A DNA stretch of 46,844 bases from JBCAWW01 sp039024315 (GCA_039024315.1 JBCCQN010000039.1:1-46844), one strand, 5' to 3'. Shown: positions 35,431-44,104, numbered from the stretch's first letter. Numbers and translations: made by a program. The notes: generated from the letters alone by a model not told the origin.

Positions 35431-35958
35431 CTATGTTTGTAAACTCGAAGAAACGTCGGAATCTTCCCAATTGAGTTTACCGCGATAATACTGGATAAGC
35501 ATCAATACGACACCGCTAAACACGAGTACATCGGCTACATTGAATATCGGGAAATTATACTCGTAGGAGTAATGAAAATGAAAGAAATCCACCACATAGC
35601 CGTTCATGACCCGATCGATAAAATTGCCAAAAGCACCACTTAAGATCAGCGCCAAAGGCAGAAGCACCATAAACTTTTGTTTACGCCATTGCCAAAAAAG
35701 ATAAAGCACCATGGAGGCAGAAAGCAACACTCCTCCAAAGATCAGGGGTAAGCGCCAACTCGAATCTGCATCCTGTAAAAAGCTAAAAGCTACTCCTGTG
35801 TTTTCAGCATAGCGCAAGTCAAACCAATTGGGAATCACTTCTTTAGTTTGGAAATAACGCAAATTATCGGCGGCCCAATCTTTGGTTTGAAGATCGATGC
35901 CACAGCCCGAAACCAGTACTAAAAACAGTAAGCTATATTTAGCGAAGGATTGCTTCAT
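35431..35958 (-). CDS. lspA: Lipoprotein signal peptidase (signal peptidase II)
   Basis: From the ATG at 35956-35958 the protein has 175 residues, the usual LspA size. It is an inner-membrane aspartyl protease that removes the signal peptide from prolipoproteins. Conserved blocks are 'GIDLQTKDWA', 'RYAENTGVAFSF', 'GAFGNFIDRVMNGYVVDFF' and 'FPIFNVADV'; the catalytic pair is D124 and D143. The frame is open 41 codons further up (to 36081) and would add another hydrophobic helix; I prefer the shorter form by family length but the longer one cannot be excluded. The first helix ends 'LVSGC', which looks like a lipobox although this is a polytopic enzyme. It precedes the CUB adhesin by 53 nt. Confidence 0.9.
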   Translation of the reverse strand: MKQSFAKYSLLFLVLVSGCGIDLQTKDWAADNLRYFQTKEVIPNWFDLRYAENTGVAFSFLQDADSSWRLPLIFGGVLLSASMVLYLFWQWRKQKFMVLLPLALILSGAFGNFIDRVMNGYVVDFFHFHYSYEYNFPIFNVADVLVFSGVVLMLIQYYRGKLNWEDSDVSSSLQT

Positions 35959-36226
35959 ATGTCGCAAGCGTAATTGTATCCCTAACTTAACGAGAAACGC
36001 CCAAAAAAGATGTGCAAAAACGCTTATAAGTATCCACACCCCAAGAATTATCGCCACTCTACCCCATACTTTTTGTCCCATTAGGCAAAAACAGTGGTAC
36101 TATTAGACATCAGCTACTCTTCTGGATATAACTACACACAGCCTTTCTCCCCATAAAAATATTGTATCCCTCCTCCATCAATTCAATAAATGGAATTCCA
36201 AAATCACCTTAAATATCAAGTACTTA

Positions 36227-36248
36227 GACAAAGGTATTCAGTATTAAT
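36227..36248 (+). repeat. Fragment of the dispersed repeat at the end of the SIMPL gene
   Basis: GACAAAGGTATTCAGTATTAAT matches the start of copies B and C (GACAATAG-ATTCAGTATT). It overlaps the stop codon of the SIMPL gene (36244-36246). The rest of the element is not recognisable here, so this is a truncated copy. Confidence 0.5.
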
Positions 36249-36981
36249 CCAGAGGCAAGGCAAAGCGGACTAATATCTTTGCTCGTAGCTCAATCTTTTC
36301 AAATTCTATGCTGGGCTGAGCTTCGTCAAACTCCACAAATTTATTTGTTGCTTTATTATCCATCAGATTCGCCCGAAATCTAATCTCAGACCTTCTATTC
36401 GCTGCGCGATTACTACTCGCTACTTCCATTTCTTCAATGTAGATAGCTGGACCAAGCTTTTGTCCCAATGCCTCTGTCATATCCTCTGCTTTGGATTTAG
36501 CCGCTTTGATCGCATCTATCTTTACTTGACGGCGGTATTCAATCAACTTGGAATGAGAAACCCGATCTACGCTCACACTTCTAATTTCGAGCGTTTCTAG
36601 GCCAATAAATACCTCGCCTAGCGTTTTAGCATCTTTGAGCATTAGCTCAAACTTCTTGGAAGAAAGTACCTTATCGCTTTTGATCCAATAATCTCGCAGA
36701 TTACTAGCTTGATCAACGACCGAAAGCTGAGTGCTGAGGTCAATCCCAATGTCTCTCAAAACTTCAAGCATCTGCTTTTCTTGGGTCGCAATACTGGTTT
36801 TCTCTTTGGCGTCTTTCTCTTTGAGAACGATATGGAGGTAAATCTGATCCGGCACTATCTTTAGTACCGCTGTGCCAGTAACTTCTGAGTAAGGTTGATC
36901 AATAAAATTCTTAGTGGAAGACTGAGCGTTCGCCTGCAGGGCCAAAAACAGAAAGACGAAACCTAACAAACTTGATTTCAT
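36244..36981 (-). CDS. SIMPL (DUF541) domain periplasmic/outer-membrane protein
   Basis: A 245-residue exported protein (signal 'FVFLFLALQANA'). The SIMPL pattern is visible: 'YSEVTGTAVLKIVPDQIYLHIVL' at the start, a helix of alternating charges ('KEKDAKEKTSIATQEKQML'), and 'YRRQVKIDAIKAAKSKAEDM' near the middle. SIMPL proteins are envelope proteins of poorly known function, some linked to surface display. It is the last gene of a three-gene operon, 8 nt after the unknown lipoprotein gene. The codons at the signal-peptide cleavage site contain a variant of the short dispersed motif (36923-36940). Confidence 0.85.
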   Translation of the reverse strand: MKSSLLGFVFLFLALQANAQSSTKNFIDQPYSEVTGTAVLKIVPDQIYLHIVLKEKDAKEKTSIATQEKQMLEVLRDIGIDLSTQLSVVDQASNLRDYWIKSDKVLSSKKFELMLKDAKTLGEVFIGLETLEIRSVSVDRVSHSKLIEYRRQVKIDAIKAAKSKAEDMTEALGQKLGPAIYIEEMEVASSNRAANRRSEIRFRANLMDNKATNKFVEFDEAQPSIEFEKIELRAKILVRFALPLD

Positions 36982-36989
36982 GATGCGAT

Positions 36990-37871
36990 TTATAGAGGGT
37001 TGAATGATAAAGTCTTAGGCGCTAGTGGCGGCACAATTAGTACATGAGAAGCATAATCCTCATACTCCAGAAAGGGGGTCCTCAAAAAGAGAGGTAAGCT
37101 ACTCCCCTTCTCAAAATCTTGTCCTGGCGCGCCTAGCCAATTACATTCCTTGAGCGTTTTAAAGCGCGTAATCCAGGTATGATAACCTTGATCGCTGAAG
37201 CCCCAACCAAATTCATGCTCCGAGAGTAGATTAATGATTAAACTGTCATCTCGCCCGCGTATATACATTGCTTCCAAAGGAATATCAGGTTGACGCCACA
37301 CGGGGTAACGCTGATTGCGTTGAAAGGAGCGTTGGCAATGAGCAAATTCTTGGGAGTTGGTGTCGATAATACTGTAAGCCTTCCAGCCCCAATCCCGTAC
37401 TAATAAATAGCCGATACTCCATCCCGCATGCTCCCGATCGCCCCAAATCTTCCGGTGCGCATTTTCTAGCTTGGCAAAATCATTACCCATACCGGCCTTG
37501 AGCGCTTTGACAGCATAGATCGTGCAATGCATGCTATCTGCTTTATCATCCATTTGGCTTCGATAACGCTCATATTGCTTTTTACCACTGATATCGGCTT
37601 CTAAATTTTCCCGCCAGAGCGTTCCGTAAAACGGACTCACACTATCTTCATAGGTCTCAAAATATTGGTTTTCCATCCTTACAATCGCGTTGATGGCCTT
37701 GGGAGTGTCAAAGTTTAGAGCTCGGTTAAAATTCAGACTGATCTCGGCATAGGGCTCCTGAGTGTAAGGAGGAGTCTTTGCTTTTGGGGCCTCCTGCGGA
37801 GAACAGACGGTCAAGGCCAGTAGGCTGATAATCAGGAATGTTGAACTAGACAGTCCTCCTTTTGCAAGCAT
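36990..37871 (-). CDS. Exported protein of unknown function
   Basis: A 293-residue protein with a hydrophobic signal ('FLIISLLALTVC'), probably a lipoprotein with an atypical Val before the Cys. I do not recognise the mature domain. It is rich in aromatic residues and has paired Cys/Trp-containing blocks ('HAGWSIGYLLVRDWGWKAYS', 'HEFGWGFSDQGYHTWITRF'). The gene overlaps the end of the upstream TPR gene by 26 nt (37846-37871) in a different frame, and the SIMPL gene begins 8 nt after its stop. Such close spacing suggests the three proteins act together in the envelope. Confidence 0.7.
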   Translation of the reverse strand: MLAKGGLSSSTFLIISLLALTVCSPQEAPKAKTPPYTQEPYAEISLNFNRALNFDTPKAINAIVRMENQYFETYEDSVSPFYGTLWRENLEADISGKKQYERYRSQMDDKADSMHCTIYAVKALKAGMGNDFAKLENAHRKIWGDREHAGWSIGYLLVRDWGWKAYSIIDTNSQEFAHCQRSFQRNQRYPVWRQPDIPLEAMYIRGRDDSLIINLLSEHEFGWGFSDQGYHTWITRFKTLKECNWLGAPGQDFEKGSSLPLFLRTPFLEYEDYASHVLIVPPLAPKTLSFNPL

Positions 37872-39243
37872 AAAGTCCTCCTATTAGTAGTCCCACAACT
37901 ATCAAGATCCCATATCCCCATTCATTTTCATTTGAAGACTCTTGAACCTCTATTTTTTCCTCTGAAGGTAAATCCTGTGCGATTCCCATTGAGTCAACAT
38001 ATGACTTGAGAGTAGAGTCTAGGACAATTTTTTCATGTCTGGGCTTCCAATCTAGTCTGGTCAGATCGTCTCTTTTCTTAGCTCCAAACTCCCGCTTAGA
38101 TCGATAATTTTTGTTCTTACCAAGTGCATAATTCCAATCGGACCGCAGGATTTTCGGACTGCGATAATACTTTCGGGCAAACTCTTCCTCCGGATCCTTT
38201 CCGCTCACTATCCAATTCATTTCATCTGCCCGGATTTTTTCATAATAATCCTCTGCTGCTTTTACTTCTCGCGCCAACAAGCCTCGGTAGGTGCTAAGTG
38301 GATACTTGTTATACCCTCCTTTACCCTCCATTACCTGGTAGATCTTTTGATAATAAACCTCTTTAATCGCGGCGTCATTGCACAATTCGGATGCTCTTAT
38401 AAAGGCAGCAATGGCTAGATTTCTATTGCCATTTTTGATGTCATAATTATAAACGAGCAACTCTCCCAATACCTCCATTAAGATGGGAGAATTATAGTTA
38501 CCAAATTTAAGCATACCCGACACCCCTTGGATGGCGGCTTCCTGTTCTTTTGTAGGTAGTACCTTTGCCAAGGAGTCTGTATTCACCCGATAATTTGCCA
38601 ATAAAAACTCATAAAATGAGGGCGTTGCTGCCCTTTTGTATTTTTTGTAAAAGGGATTTAGCTCAGTTTCCAACTTGGCGCTAGGATCATATTGAGCCAA
38701 ATCAAAAATATGGTGTGGTCCCCAATAGCCTTCTGTAATCCTATCCCAATCTACATTTAGGGGAAGTTTTTTATTATTCTTCCAATCAATCTCGATCAAG
38801 TATTCCACCAAAGCGATTTGATATTTTTCCCTCCCAAAGTGAGCCTCAGGATTGATTTTTATGGCCTCTTCGAGGAACGCTAAGCCGGCTTGATATTGAC
38901 CATCATGGATATAGAAGGTTCCTAAATTCGCTAAGGTTTCATATCGATGAGGCGCTTTTTCAAGCTGAGCGGTAGCGATTTCAATCGCCTTTTTGTCTTG
39001 TCCCAACTTGCTGTAGGCTACTGCTAGATCATCATACCAGTGAAGACTATCTGCTGATTGCAGCTTTTGCTGGCGGTCCTTAATTCGCCAATAATAAAAC
39101 TCGGGAGAATGTCGTAAGAAGTGTCCCGAAATGAGTTCTATAGTGCCGGGAAACTGTTGAAACTCCATCTCTACCGTATCATCATCCCACATACAGGCCA
39201 TCGTAATCAGGCCCAAGATGAGCAAAGAAATTCTCATGGTCAT
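37846..39243 (-). CDS. TPR-containing membrane-anchored protein of unknown function
   Basis: A 465-residue protein. A signal-like start ('ISLLILGLITMAC') may be lipidated at C17, though Thr at -3 is unusual. Residues about 67-135 hold two tetratricopeptide-like repeats ('DDLAVAYSKLGQDKKAIEIA', 'ANLGTFYIHDGQYQAGLAFL'), which bind partner proteins. The middle is helical and polar without a recognised fold. The C-terminus has a transmembrane helix ('WGYGILIVVGLLIGGLYA') followed by a basic tail. It is first in the operon with the unknown exported protein (26-nt overlap) and SIMPL protein. A possible promoter is at 39285-39314. Confidence 0.72.
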   Translation of the reverse strand: MTMRISLLILGLITMACMWDDDTVEMEFQQFPGTIELISGHFLRHSPEFYYWRIKDRQQKLQSADSLHWYDDLAVAYSKLGQDKKAIEIATAQLEKAPHRYETLANLGTFYIHDGQYQAGLAFLEEAIKINPEAHFGREKYQIALVEYLIEIDWKNNKKLPLNVDWDRITEGYWGPHHIFDLAQYDPSAKLETELNPFYKKYKRAATPSFYEFLLANYRVNTDSLAKVLPTKEQEAAIQGVSGMLKFGNYNSPILMEVLGELLVYNYDIKNGNRNLAIAAFIRASELCNDAAIKEVYYQKIYQVMEGKGGYNKYPLSTYRGLLAREVKAAEDYYEKIRADEMNWIVSGKDPEEEFARKYYRSPKILRSDWNYALGKNKNYRSKREFGAKKRDDLTRLDWKPRHEKIVLDSTLKSYVDSMGIAQDLPSEEKIEVQESSNENEWGYGILIVVGLLIGGLYACKRRTV

Positions 39244-39284
39244 AACTAATTGTGTTAGTATGACTCATATAACGGAAATTTCCA

Positions 39285-39314
39285 CAAATGATACGAATCT
39301 AAATAAGATGCCAA
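39285..39314 (-). promoter_or_regulatory. Possible promoter of the TPR-exported-SIMPL operon
   Basis: On the minus strand a TTG (plus 39312-39314) is followed after 18 nt by TATCATTTG (plus 39285-39293), which fits the Bacteroidota -7 box only with one extra base (TAnnnTTTG). It lies about 42 nt before the ATG and immediately after the MATE gene stop. Confidence 0.3.
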
Positions 39315-39316
39315 GT

Positions 39317-40714
39317 TTAAATGGCAACTTCCTCTTGCGTTAAATTAACCTCCTCAACTTCTGGTTTAGCCGCAGCTCTTTGATTGAGCTTTTTAAAACC
39401 GATACGCAAGGCAATCATACTGGCAATCGCTGTGAGCAAATCCGCTACGGGAAAAGCATACCATACCCCATCTAATTCCAAGAAACTTGGCAGGATAAAA
39501 AGTAAAGGGATCAAACAGAATCCTTGCTTGGACAAGGCCAAAAAGAGCGCCGGCAGGGGTTTGCCAATTGCCTGATAATAGCCTGACCCAATCAGTTGAG
39601 TCAACAGAAGGGGTGTAGCCAAGAAAACTTTTCTTAAAGCATTTGCCGCTTCTGATACCACCTGTTCATCCTCAGTAAACAGTGAAGCAATCTTATCTGG
39701 AAAAAGCATGATCAAGACAAAAATACAGAAGGAAATCGCGGTACCAGAGGTGATGGAGAGCTTAATCGTTTCTTTAACTCTTTTCCATTTAGAGGCCCCG
39801 TAATTAAAACCGATGATGGGAAGCGTTCCCTGCAAGAGGCCCAAAACCGGAAAATTGGCAAACATCATCATGCGGTTGACAATCCCAAATACCGCTACCG
39901 CCATTTCTTGTCCATATTGGAAGAGAGTATGATTGAGAACGATAGAAAACAAGCTCACCACCCCTTGGCGGGCAAGAGTAACCCCTCCGATAGAAAATAT
40001 CTCTGACACGATTTTTTTCTGAGGTTTCAAAGCAGCCTTGCTAATGCGAAGCTCCGATTTACCAAAAAAGAAAAACCAAGTGGTATAAGCGGCACTCATC
40101 ATATAAGAGATTGAAGTAGCCCAAGCGGCTCCTTTTAAGCCCCACTCAAAACCAATGATGAAAATCGGATCTAAAATCATGTTGACAATGGCTGGCACCA
40201 TTAGCGTCAACATAGCGGCTCTGGGTTCTCCCTCTGCGCGGATGATATTGTTGCTCATCATGGCCCAAGCCAAAAAGGGCACACCGACCAGTATAATTTG
40301 AAAATAGTCCGAAGCAGGTGTTAATATCTCTCCATTGGCACCGAAGAATACAAGAATTTCTTTCTCGAATATGAAGCCAAGAATTACGATAAAAATGGCC
40401 AAACTTGAAGTCAAACCAAGCTGATTGCCAAAGGTTAAATTCGCTTTTTCGCGGTCTTCACTCCCTAGAGCCCTAGAGATGATCGAGCCTCCCCCGATAC
40501 CGATGGCCATCCCAATTGAAGAAATCAAAAAAGTAATAGGCAGGACGACGGTAATAGCCGCAATGGCAAGTGAGCCTACATATTGCCCTACAAAAATCGT
40601 ATCGACGATGCCGTAGATCGACATAATTAGGATACCAATAGAAGCAGGAACAGATTGTTTGACTAGGAGGCTACTGATTTTAGCCGTGCCCAACTCTTGG
40701 GAGTGTTTGCTCAT
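39317..40714 (-). CDS. MATE-family efflux transporter
   Basis: A 465-residue protein with about twelve helices arranged as two MatE halves. 'PASIGILIMSIYGIVDTIFVGQYVG' at the start and 'GIGGGSIISRALGSEDREKA' are typical of the NorM/MepA-like multidrug and toxic compound extrusion family; the second half begins near 'GVTLARQGVVSLFSIVLNH' and contains 'QGTLPIIGFNYGASKWKRV'. It would export cationic drugs or metabolites using a sodium or proton gradient; the substrate cannot be predicted. It lies between the LacI regulator and the TPR operon on the same strand, with 121 nt and 73 nt gaps, so it is probably its own unit. Confidence 0.9.
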   Translation of the reverse strand: MSKHSQELGTAKISSLLVKQSVPASIGILIMSIYGIVDTIFVGQYVGSLAIAAITVVLPITFLISSIGMAIGIGGGSIISRALGSEDREKANLTFGNQLGLTSSLAIFIVILGFIFEKEILVFFGANGEILTPASDYFQIILVGVPFLAWAMMSNNIIRAEGEPRAAMLTLMVPAIVNMILDPIFIIGFEWGLKGAAWATSISYMMSAAYTTWFFFFGKSELRISKAALKPQKKIVSEIFSIGGVTLARQGVVSLFSIVLNHTLFQYGQEMAVAVFGIVNRMMMFANFPVLGLLQGTLPIIGFNYGASKWKRVKETIKLSITSGTAISFCIFVLIMLFPDKIASLFTEDEQVVSEAANALRKVFLATPLLLTQLIGSGYYQAIGKPLPALFLALSKQGFCLIPLLFILPSFLELDGVWYAFPVADLLTAIASMIALRIGFKKLNQRAAAKPEVEEVNLTQEEVAI

Positions 40715-40835
40715 AGGAGCGAATTTACTTGATTTAGAGATTAATACCCGAGCCTAAACCTACGACAAGTTTACAGCCCTAGTTCAGGCGCGGGTTGCGA
40801 ATGTTGGGATATCAACCAAAATGTGCAGGAATAAG

Positions 40836-41864
40836 TTATTGCACATTGAGAGAAGATTTTCGAATGATCAGCTCAGTGGAAAGAATTAGTTGCTCCGGTT
40901 CGGGTTTTTCCTCCTGACTATCTAATTGGGCCAATAGCATTTTCGCCGCTTCGGCGCCCATTTCTCTCATTGGAAATGAAACGGTGGTAATGGAGGGCTC
41001 AACAAATTCGGTATAGGCTTCATTGTTGAAGCTGGCTAAAGCCATATCATTTGGAACTTTCAGTCCTTTTTCTTCTAGGGCGATTTTTGCGCCAATAGCT
41101 GCGCTATCTGAAACCGCCAGTAATGCTTCGGGAGGATCGGGCAAAGCCAATAATTGCTCCACCGCCTGCTTACCGTGTTCCCTTCTAAAACCTTTTTCCA
41201 CGATCAAAGCTTCATCCTCTTCTATCCCCGCTTCATCAAGGGCTTCCAGATACCCCTGCAGCCTTTGTTGACTAACCAATAGGCGCTGAGGTCCTGCTAG
41301 ATGGGCAATTCTCCGGTAGCCTTGTTCAATCAAATGTTTGGTAACCTTATAAGCAGCCTCAAAATTATCGACCAGCACTTGGGGGAATGTCCCATGTCCA
41401 AATACCCGATCAAACAGGACGACCGGGACTCCCTTACGGCGCAGATTGTGGATATGCTCAAAATCTTGTGTCTCGCCTGAGATCGAAAGCAAGAGCCCAT
41501 CGATACGATTAGAAACTAAGTTTTGAATCACCTTTTTCTCGGTATCAAATGATTCTTGCGACTGACACAAAATGATTTGATAGCCCGCCGCGGTAGCAAC
41601 TTCTTCGGCGGCACTCAAGGCATGAGAAAAGTAAGGGAAGCTAATATTGGGTACTACTACTCCTATCGTAAAAGTTCTCCGATGGACAAGGCTCAATGCG
41701 ACTTGATCTGGTTGATAGTCGAGCTTTTCTGCCAGTGCTTTTACGGCATCGCGAGTTTCTTTTTTTACGTTTGGGTGCCCTCGCAAGGCTCGGGAAACCG
41801 TTGACTTTGAGATTCCCAGTTCTCTCGCCAAATCCTTGATCGTAATCCTATGCTGGTTCATCAA
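40836..41864 (-). CDS. LacI-family transcriptional regulator of the hexuronate operon
   Basis: A 342-residue regulator with the LacI helix-turn-helix at about 6-28 ('ITIKDLARELGISKSTVSRAL') and hinge ('YQPDQVALSL'), then a periplasmic-binding-like sensor domain ('IGVVVPNISFPYFSHALSA', 'AVSDSAAIGAKIALEEKGLKVPNDMALASFNN'). It is divergent from the SDR/uxuA operon, so it most likely represses that operon and perhaps itself, with an uronate or KDG-type metabolite as inducer. Two operator-like direct repeats (41892-41932) lie in the 126-nt shared gap. The inducer is inferred from gene context only. Confidence 0.9.
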   Translation of the reverse strand: MMNQHRITIKDLARELGISKSTVSRALRGHPNVKKETRDAVKALAEKLDYQPDQVALSLVHRRTFTIGVVVPNISFPYFSHALSAAEEVATAAGYQIILCQSQESFDTEKKVIQNLVSNRIDGLLLSISGETQDFEHIHNLRRKGVPVVLFDRVFGHGTFPQVLVDNFEAAYKVTKHLIEQGYRRIAHLAGPQRLLVSQQRLQGYLEALDEAGIEEDEALIVEKGFRREHGKQAVEQLLALPDPPEALLAVSDSAAIGAKIALEEKGLKVPNDMALASFNNEAYTEFVEPSITTVSFPMREMGAEAAKMLLAQLDSQEEKPEPEQLILSTELIIRKSSLNVQ

Positions 41865-41891
41865 TGCAGATTATGCATTTAGTGGCAAAAG

Positions 41892-41932
41892 TGCAACCGT
41901 TCCCAGTCAATCAAAGAACAACCGTTCCCAGT
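41892..41932. promoter_or_regulatory. Tandem operator-like direct repeats for the LacI regulator
   Basis: CAACCGTTCCCAGT occurs at 41894-41907 and again at 41919-41932, 25 bp start to start. The first copy extended to TGCAACCGTTCCCA (41892-41905) matches the general LacI/CcpA-type operator TGNAANCGNTTNCA with one mismatch. They lie 28-68 bp before the regulator start and 58-99 bp before the SDR start. Confidence 0.6.
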
Positions 41933-41990
41933 GAAAGCTGCCTTTTTGTGAGAATGGCTTTTTCGTAAATCGTGCAAAAAGGACGCATCT

Positions 41991-42812
41991 ATGCTAGTGC
42001 AAAACTCATTTGATATCCAAGGCAAGATTATCGCCATTACGGGCGGTGGTGGAGTCTTAGGAAGTAACATGGCAAGCTATCTAGCAAGCCAAGGGGCAAA
42101 AGTGGCCATCATGGACCTCAGAGCGGAACTGGCCATTGCGAAGGCTGAAACCATTGCAAAAAATGGAGAGGAAGCTATCGGCTTGGCCGCCAACGTTTTG
42201 GACCAAAGCTCTCTTGAGCATGCCCTCGATATTATAGTCAATCGCTTTGGCAAAGTAGATGCGCTCATCAATGCTGCCGGTGGAAATATGCCAGGGGCAA
42301 CGATTGGACCTGATAGTGATATCTTTTCACTTTCTATGGAGGCCTTCCAAAAAGTAAGCGAACTCAATCTCAATGGTTCGGTCCTCCCCTCTCTGGTCTT
42401 TGGCAAGCATATGGTAGCGCATAAGGCAGGCGCCATCATCAACATCTCTTCTATGACCGCTCAAAGAGCTATCAGTCGAGTGGTAGGATATTCAGCGGCC
42501 AAGGCTGCAATCGATAATTACACTAAATGGTTGGCTTGTGAATTTGCCCTTAAATTTGGCGACGGCTTGCGAGTAAATGCCATTGCGCCAGGATTTTTTA
42601 TTGGGGACCAAAACCGTAAACTACTCCTCCATGAAGATGGTAGTCTCACTACCAGAGGGGCTGCTATCATTAAACAAACCCCCATGGGCCGCTTTGGGGA
42701 TGCAAATGAACTTAATGGTACCATCCATTGGCTACTGAGCGAGGCCGCCCGCTTTGTTACGGGTATAGTAGTACCTATTGATGGCGGTTTTAGTGCCTAT
42801 AGCGGTATTTAA
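41991..42812 (+). CDS. SDR-family oxidoreductase, probable fructuronate reductase (D-mannonate oxidoreductase)
   Basis: A 273-residue short-chain dehydrogenase with the NAD(P)-binding loop 'ITGGGGVLGSNMA' (about 16-28), 'NAAGG' (94-98), and the catalytic S154, Y167 and K171 ('NISSMTAQ', 'YSAAK'). The neighbour uxuA acts on mannonate, and SDR enzymes are known to replace the unrelated long-chain UxuB in many bacteria, so reduction of D-fructuronate to D-mannonate is the best guess. The specific substrate is inference from context. It is the first gene of the operon, 68 nt before uxuA, and is divergent from the LacI regulator across a gap with operator-like repeats. Confidence 0.85.
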   Translation: MLVQNSFDIQGKIIAITGGGGVLGSNMASYLASQGAKVAIMDLRAELAIAKAETIAKNGEEAIGLAANVLDQSSLEHALDIIVNRFGKVDALINAAGGNMPGATIGPDSDIFSLSMEAFQKVSELNLNGSVLPSLVFGKHMVAHKAGAIINISSMTAQRAISRVVGYSAAKAAIDNYTKWLACEFALKFGDGLRVNAIAPGFFIGDQNRKLLLHEDGSLTTRGAAIIKQTPMGRFGDANELNGTIHWLLSEAARFVTGIVVPIDGGFSAYSGI

Positions 42813-42880
42813 GCTTCTTATTTTTTCCCATTTCTTGGGCTCTTCAATAAGTTTTTCTAAATCGGAATAGACTCAATACA

Positions 42881-44101
42881 ATGATACAATCTTGGCGTTG
42901 GTACGGACCCAATGATCCCGTAAGTTTGGACAGTGTCCAACAAGCGGGAGCCACTGATATCGTCACGGCCCTCCACCACATCCCAAATGGAGAGCCATGG
43001 AGTGTGGCAGAAATTCAAAAACGACAGCAAGAAGTCAGTTGGGATGAGAAGCGAAAACAGAAGAGGCCATTAAATTGGTCAGTAGTGGAGAGTATTCCAG
43101 TACATGAAGAGATCAAAACGGCTGGCCCTAATCGGGAACACTATATCGCCAACTATCAAGCAAGTATCCGTAATCTCGGCACCTGCGGCATCAGGATCGT
43201 TTGTTACAACTTCATGCCGGTACTAGACTGGACACGCACCGATTTAGCCTACCCTATGCCCGATGGTTCGGAGGCTTTACGCTTTGAAGCTGCCGCCTTA
43301 GCGGCTTTCGATCTATTTATCCTCCAGAGAGAAAATGCTGCCAAAGACTATAATAGCGAACAAATCCAACGGGCCAAGGATTTTTTTCAAAATATGGATG
43401 AGGCGGCCAAGGCCTTACTTCAAAAAAACATCATCGCAGGATTACCGGGCGCAGAAGAAGGTTATACCTTAGAGCAGTTAAGAGCGGTATTAGCCACCTA
43501 TGATGGGATTGGCGCTGCAGACCTAAAAGAAAATCTCATCTATTTCCTCAAGGCTATCATACCTGTGGCGGAGGAAGCAGGTATGAAGATGGCGATTCAT
43601 CCAGATGACCCCCCTTTCCCCCTTTTAGGATTACCAAGAGTAGTCAGTACTGAAGATGATATACAGCAATTATTTCGAGCGGTAGATAGCCCTGCCAATG
43701 GTTTGACCTTTTGTAGCGGCTCATTTGGAGTACGTTCAGATAATAATTTGCCACAAATGGTTAGACGTTTAGGAGAGCGCATTCATTTTGTACATTTACG
43801 CAGTACCCGCAGGGATGAATTTGGCAATTTTCATGAAGCGGATCATCTTGAAGGAGATGTAGATATGTTTGCGGTGGTGAAGGCATTGGTCGAAGAGGAA
43901 AATAAGCGTTCGGCGAATAGCCGTAAAGATGCCCAAATCCCCATGAGGCCAGATCATGGACATCAAATGCTAGATGATCTACACAAAAAAAATAACCCCG
44001 GCTACTCGGCCATCGGCAGGTTGAGAGGTTTGGCTGAAATCCGCGGATTAGAAATGGCGATTAATCGACTAACTGAAAATATTACCCAAAAAAGCTACTA
44101 A
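42881..44101 (+). CDS. uxuA: Mannonate dehydratase
   Basis: A 406-residue enzyme that dehydrates D-mannonate to 2-keto-3-deoxy-D-gluconate in glucuronate breakdown. Hallmark motifs are 'MAIHPDDPPFPLLGLPRVVS' (H240, D242), 'LTFCSGSFG' (C278), 'FVHLRS' (H305) and 'MRPDHGHQ', which supply the metal ligands and catalytic residues of the xylose-isomerase-like TIM barrel. 'MIQSWRWYGPNDPVSL' is the typical start. All key residues are present. It is cytoplasmic and sits 68 nt after the SDR gene and 3 nt before the DUF1080 gene, so it is clearly in the same operon. Confidence 0.96.
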   Translation: MIQSWRWYGPNDPVSLDSVQQAGATDIVTALHHIPNGEPWSVAEIQKRQQEVSWDEKRKQKRPLNWSVVESIPVHEEIKTAGPNREHYIANYQASIRNLGTCGIRIVCYNFMPVLDWTRTDLAYPMPDGSEALRFEAAALAAFDLFILQRENAAKDYNSEQIQRAKDFFQNMDEAAKALLQKNIIAGLPGAEEGYTLEQLRAVLATYDGIGAADLKENLIYFLKAIIPVAEEAGMKMAIHPDDPPFPLLGLPRVVSTEDDIQQLFRAVDSPANGLTFCSGSFGVRSDNNLPQMVRRLGERIHFVHLRSTRRDEFGNFHEADHLEGDVDMFAVVKALVEEENKRSANSRKDAQIPMRPDHGHQMLDDLHKKNNPGYSAIGRLRGLAEIRGLEMAINRLTENITQKSY

Positions 44102-44104
44102 AAA

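Noticed and set aside
36923..36940. Treating this variant as a full copy of the short dispersed motif
   Set aside because: The similarity is largely explained by codons for the signal-peptide cleavage residues 'ANAQS'; the same holds for part of the copy at 44201-44217 and for 5233-5245.
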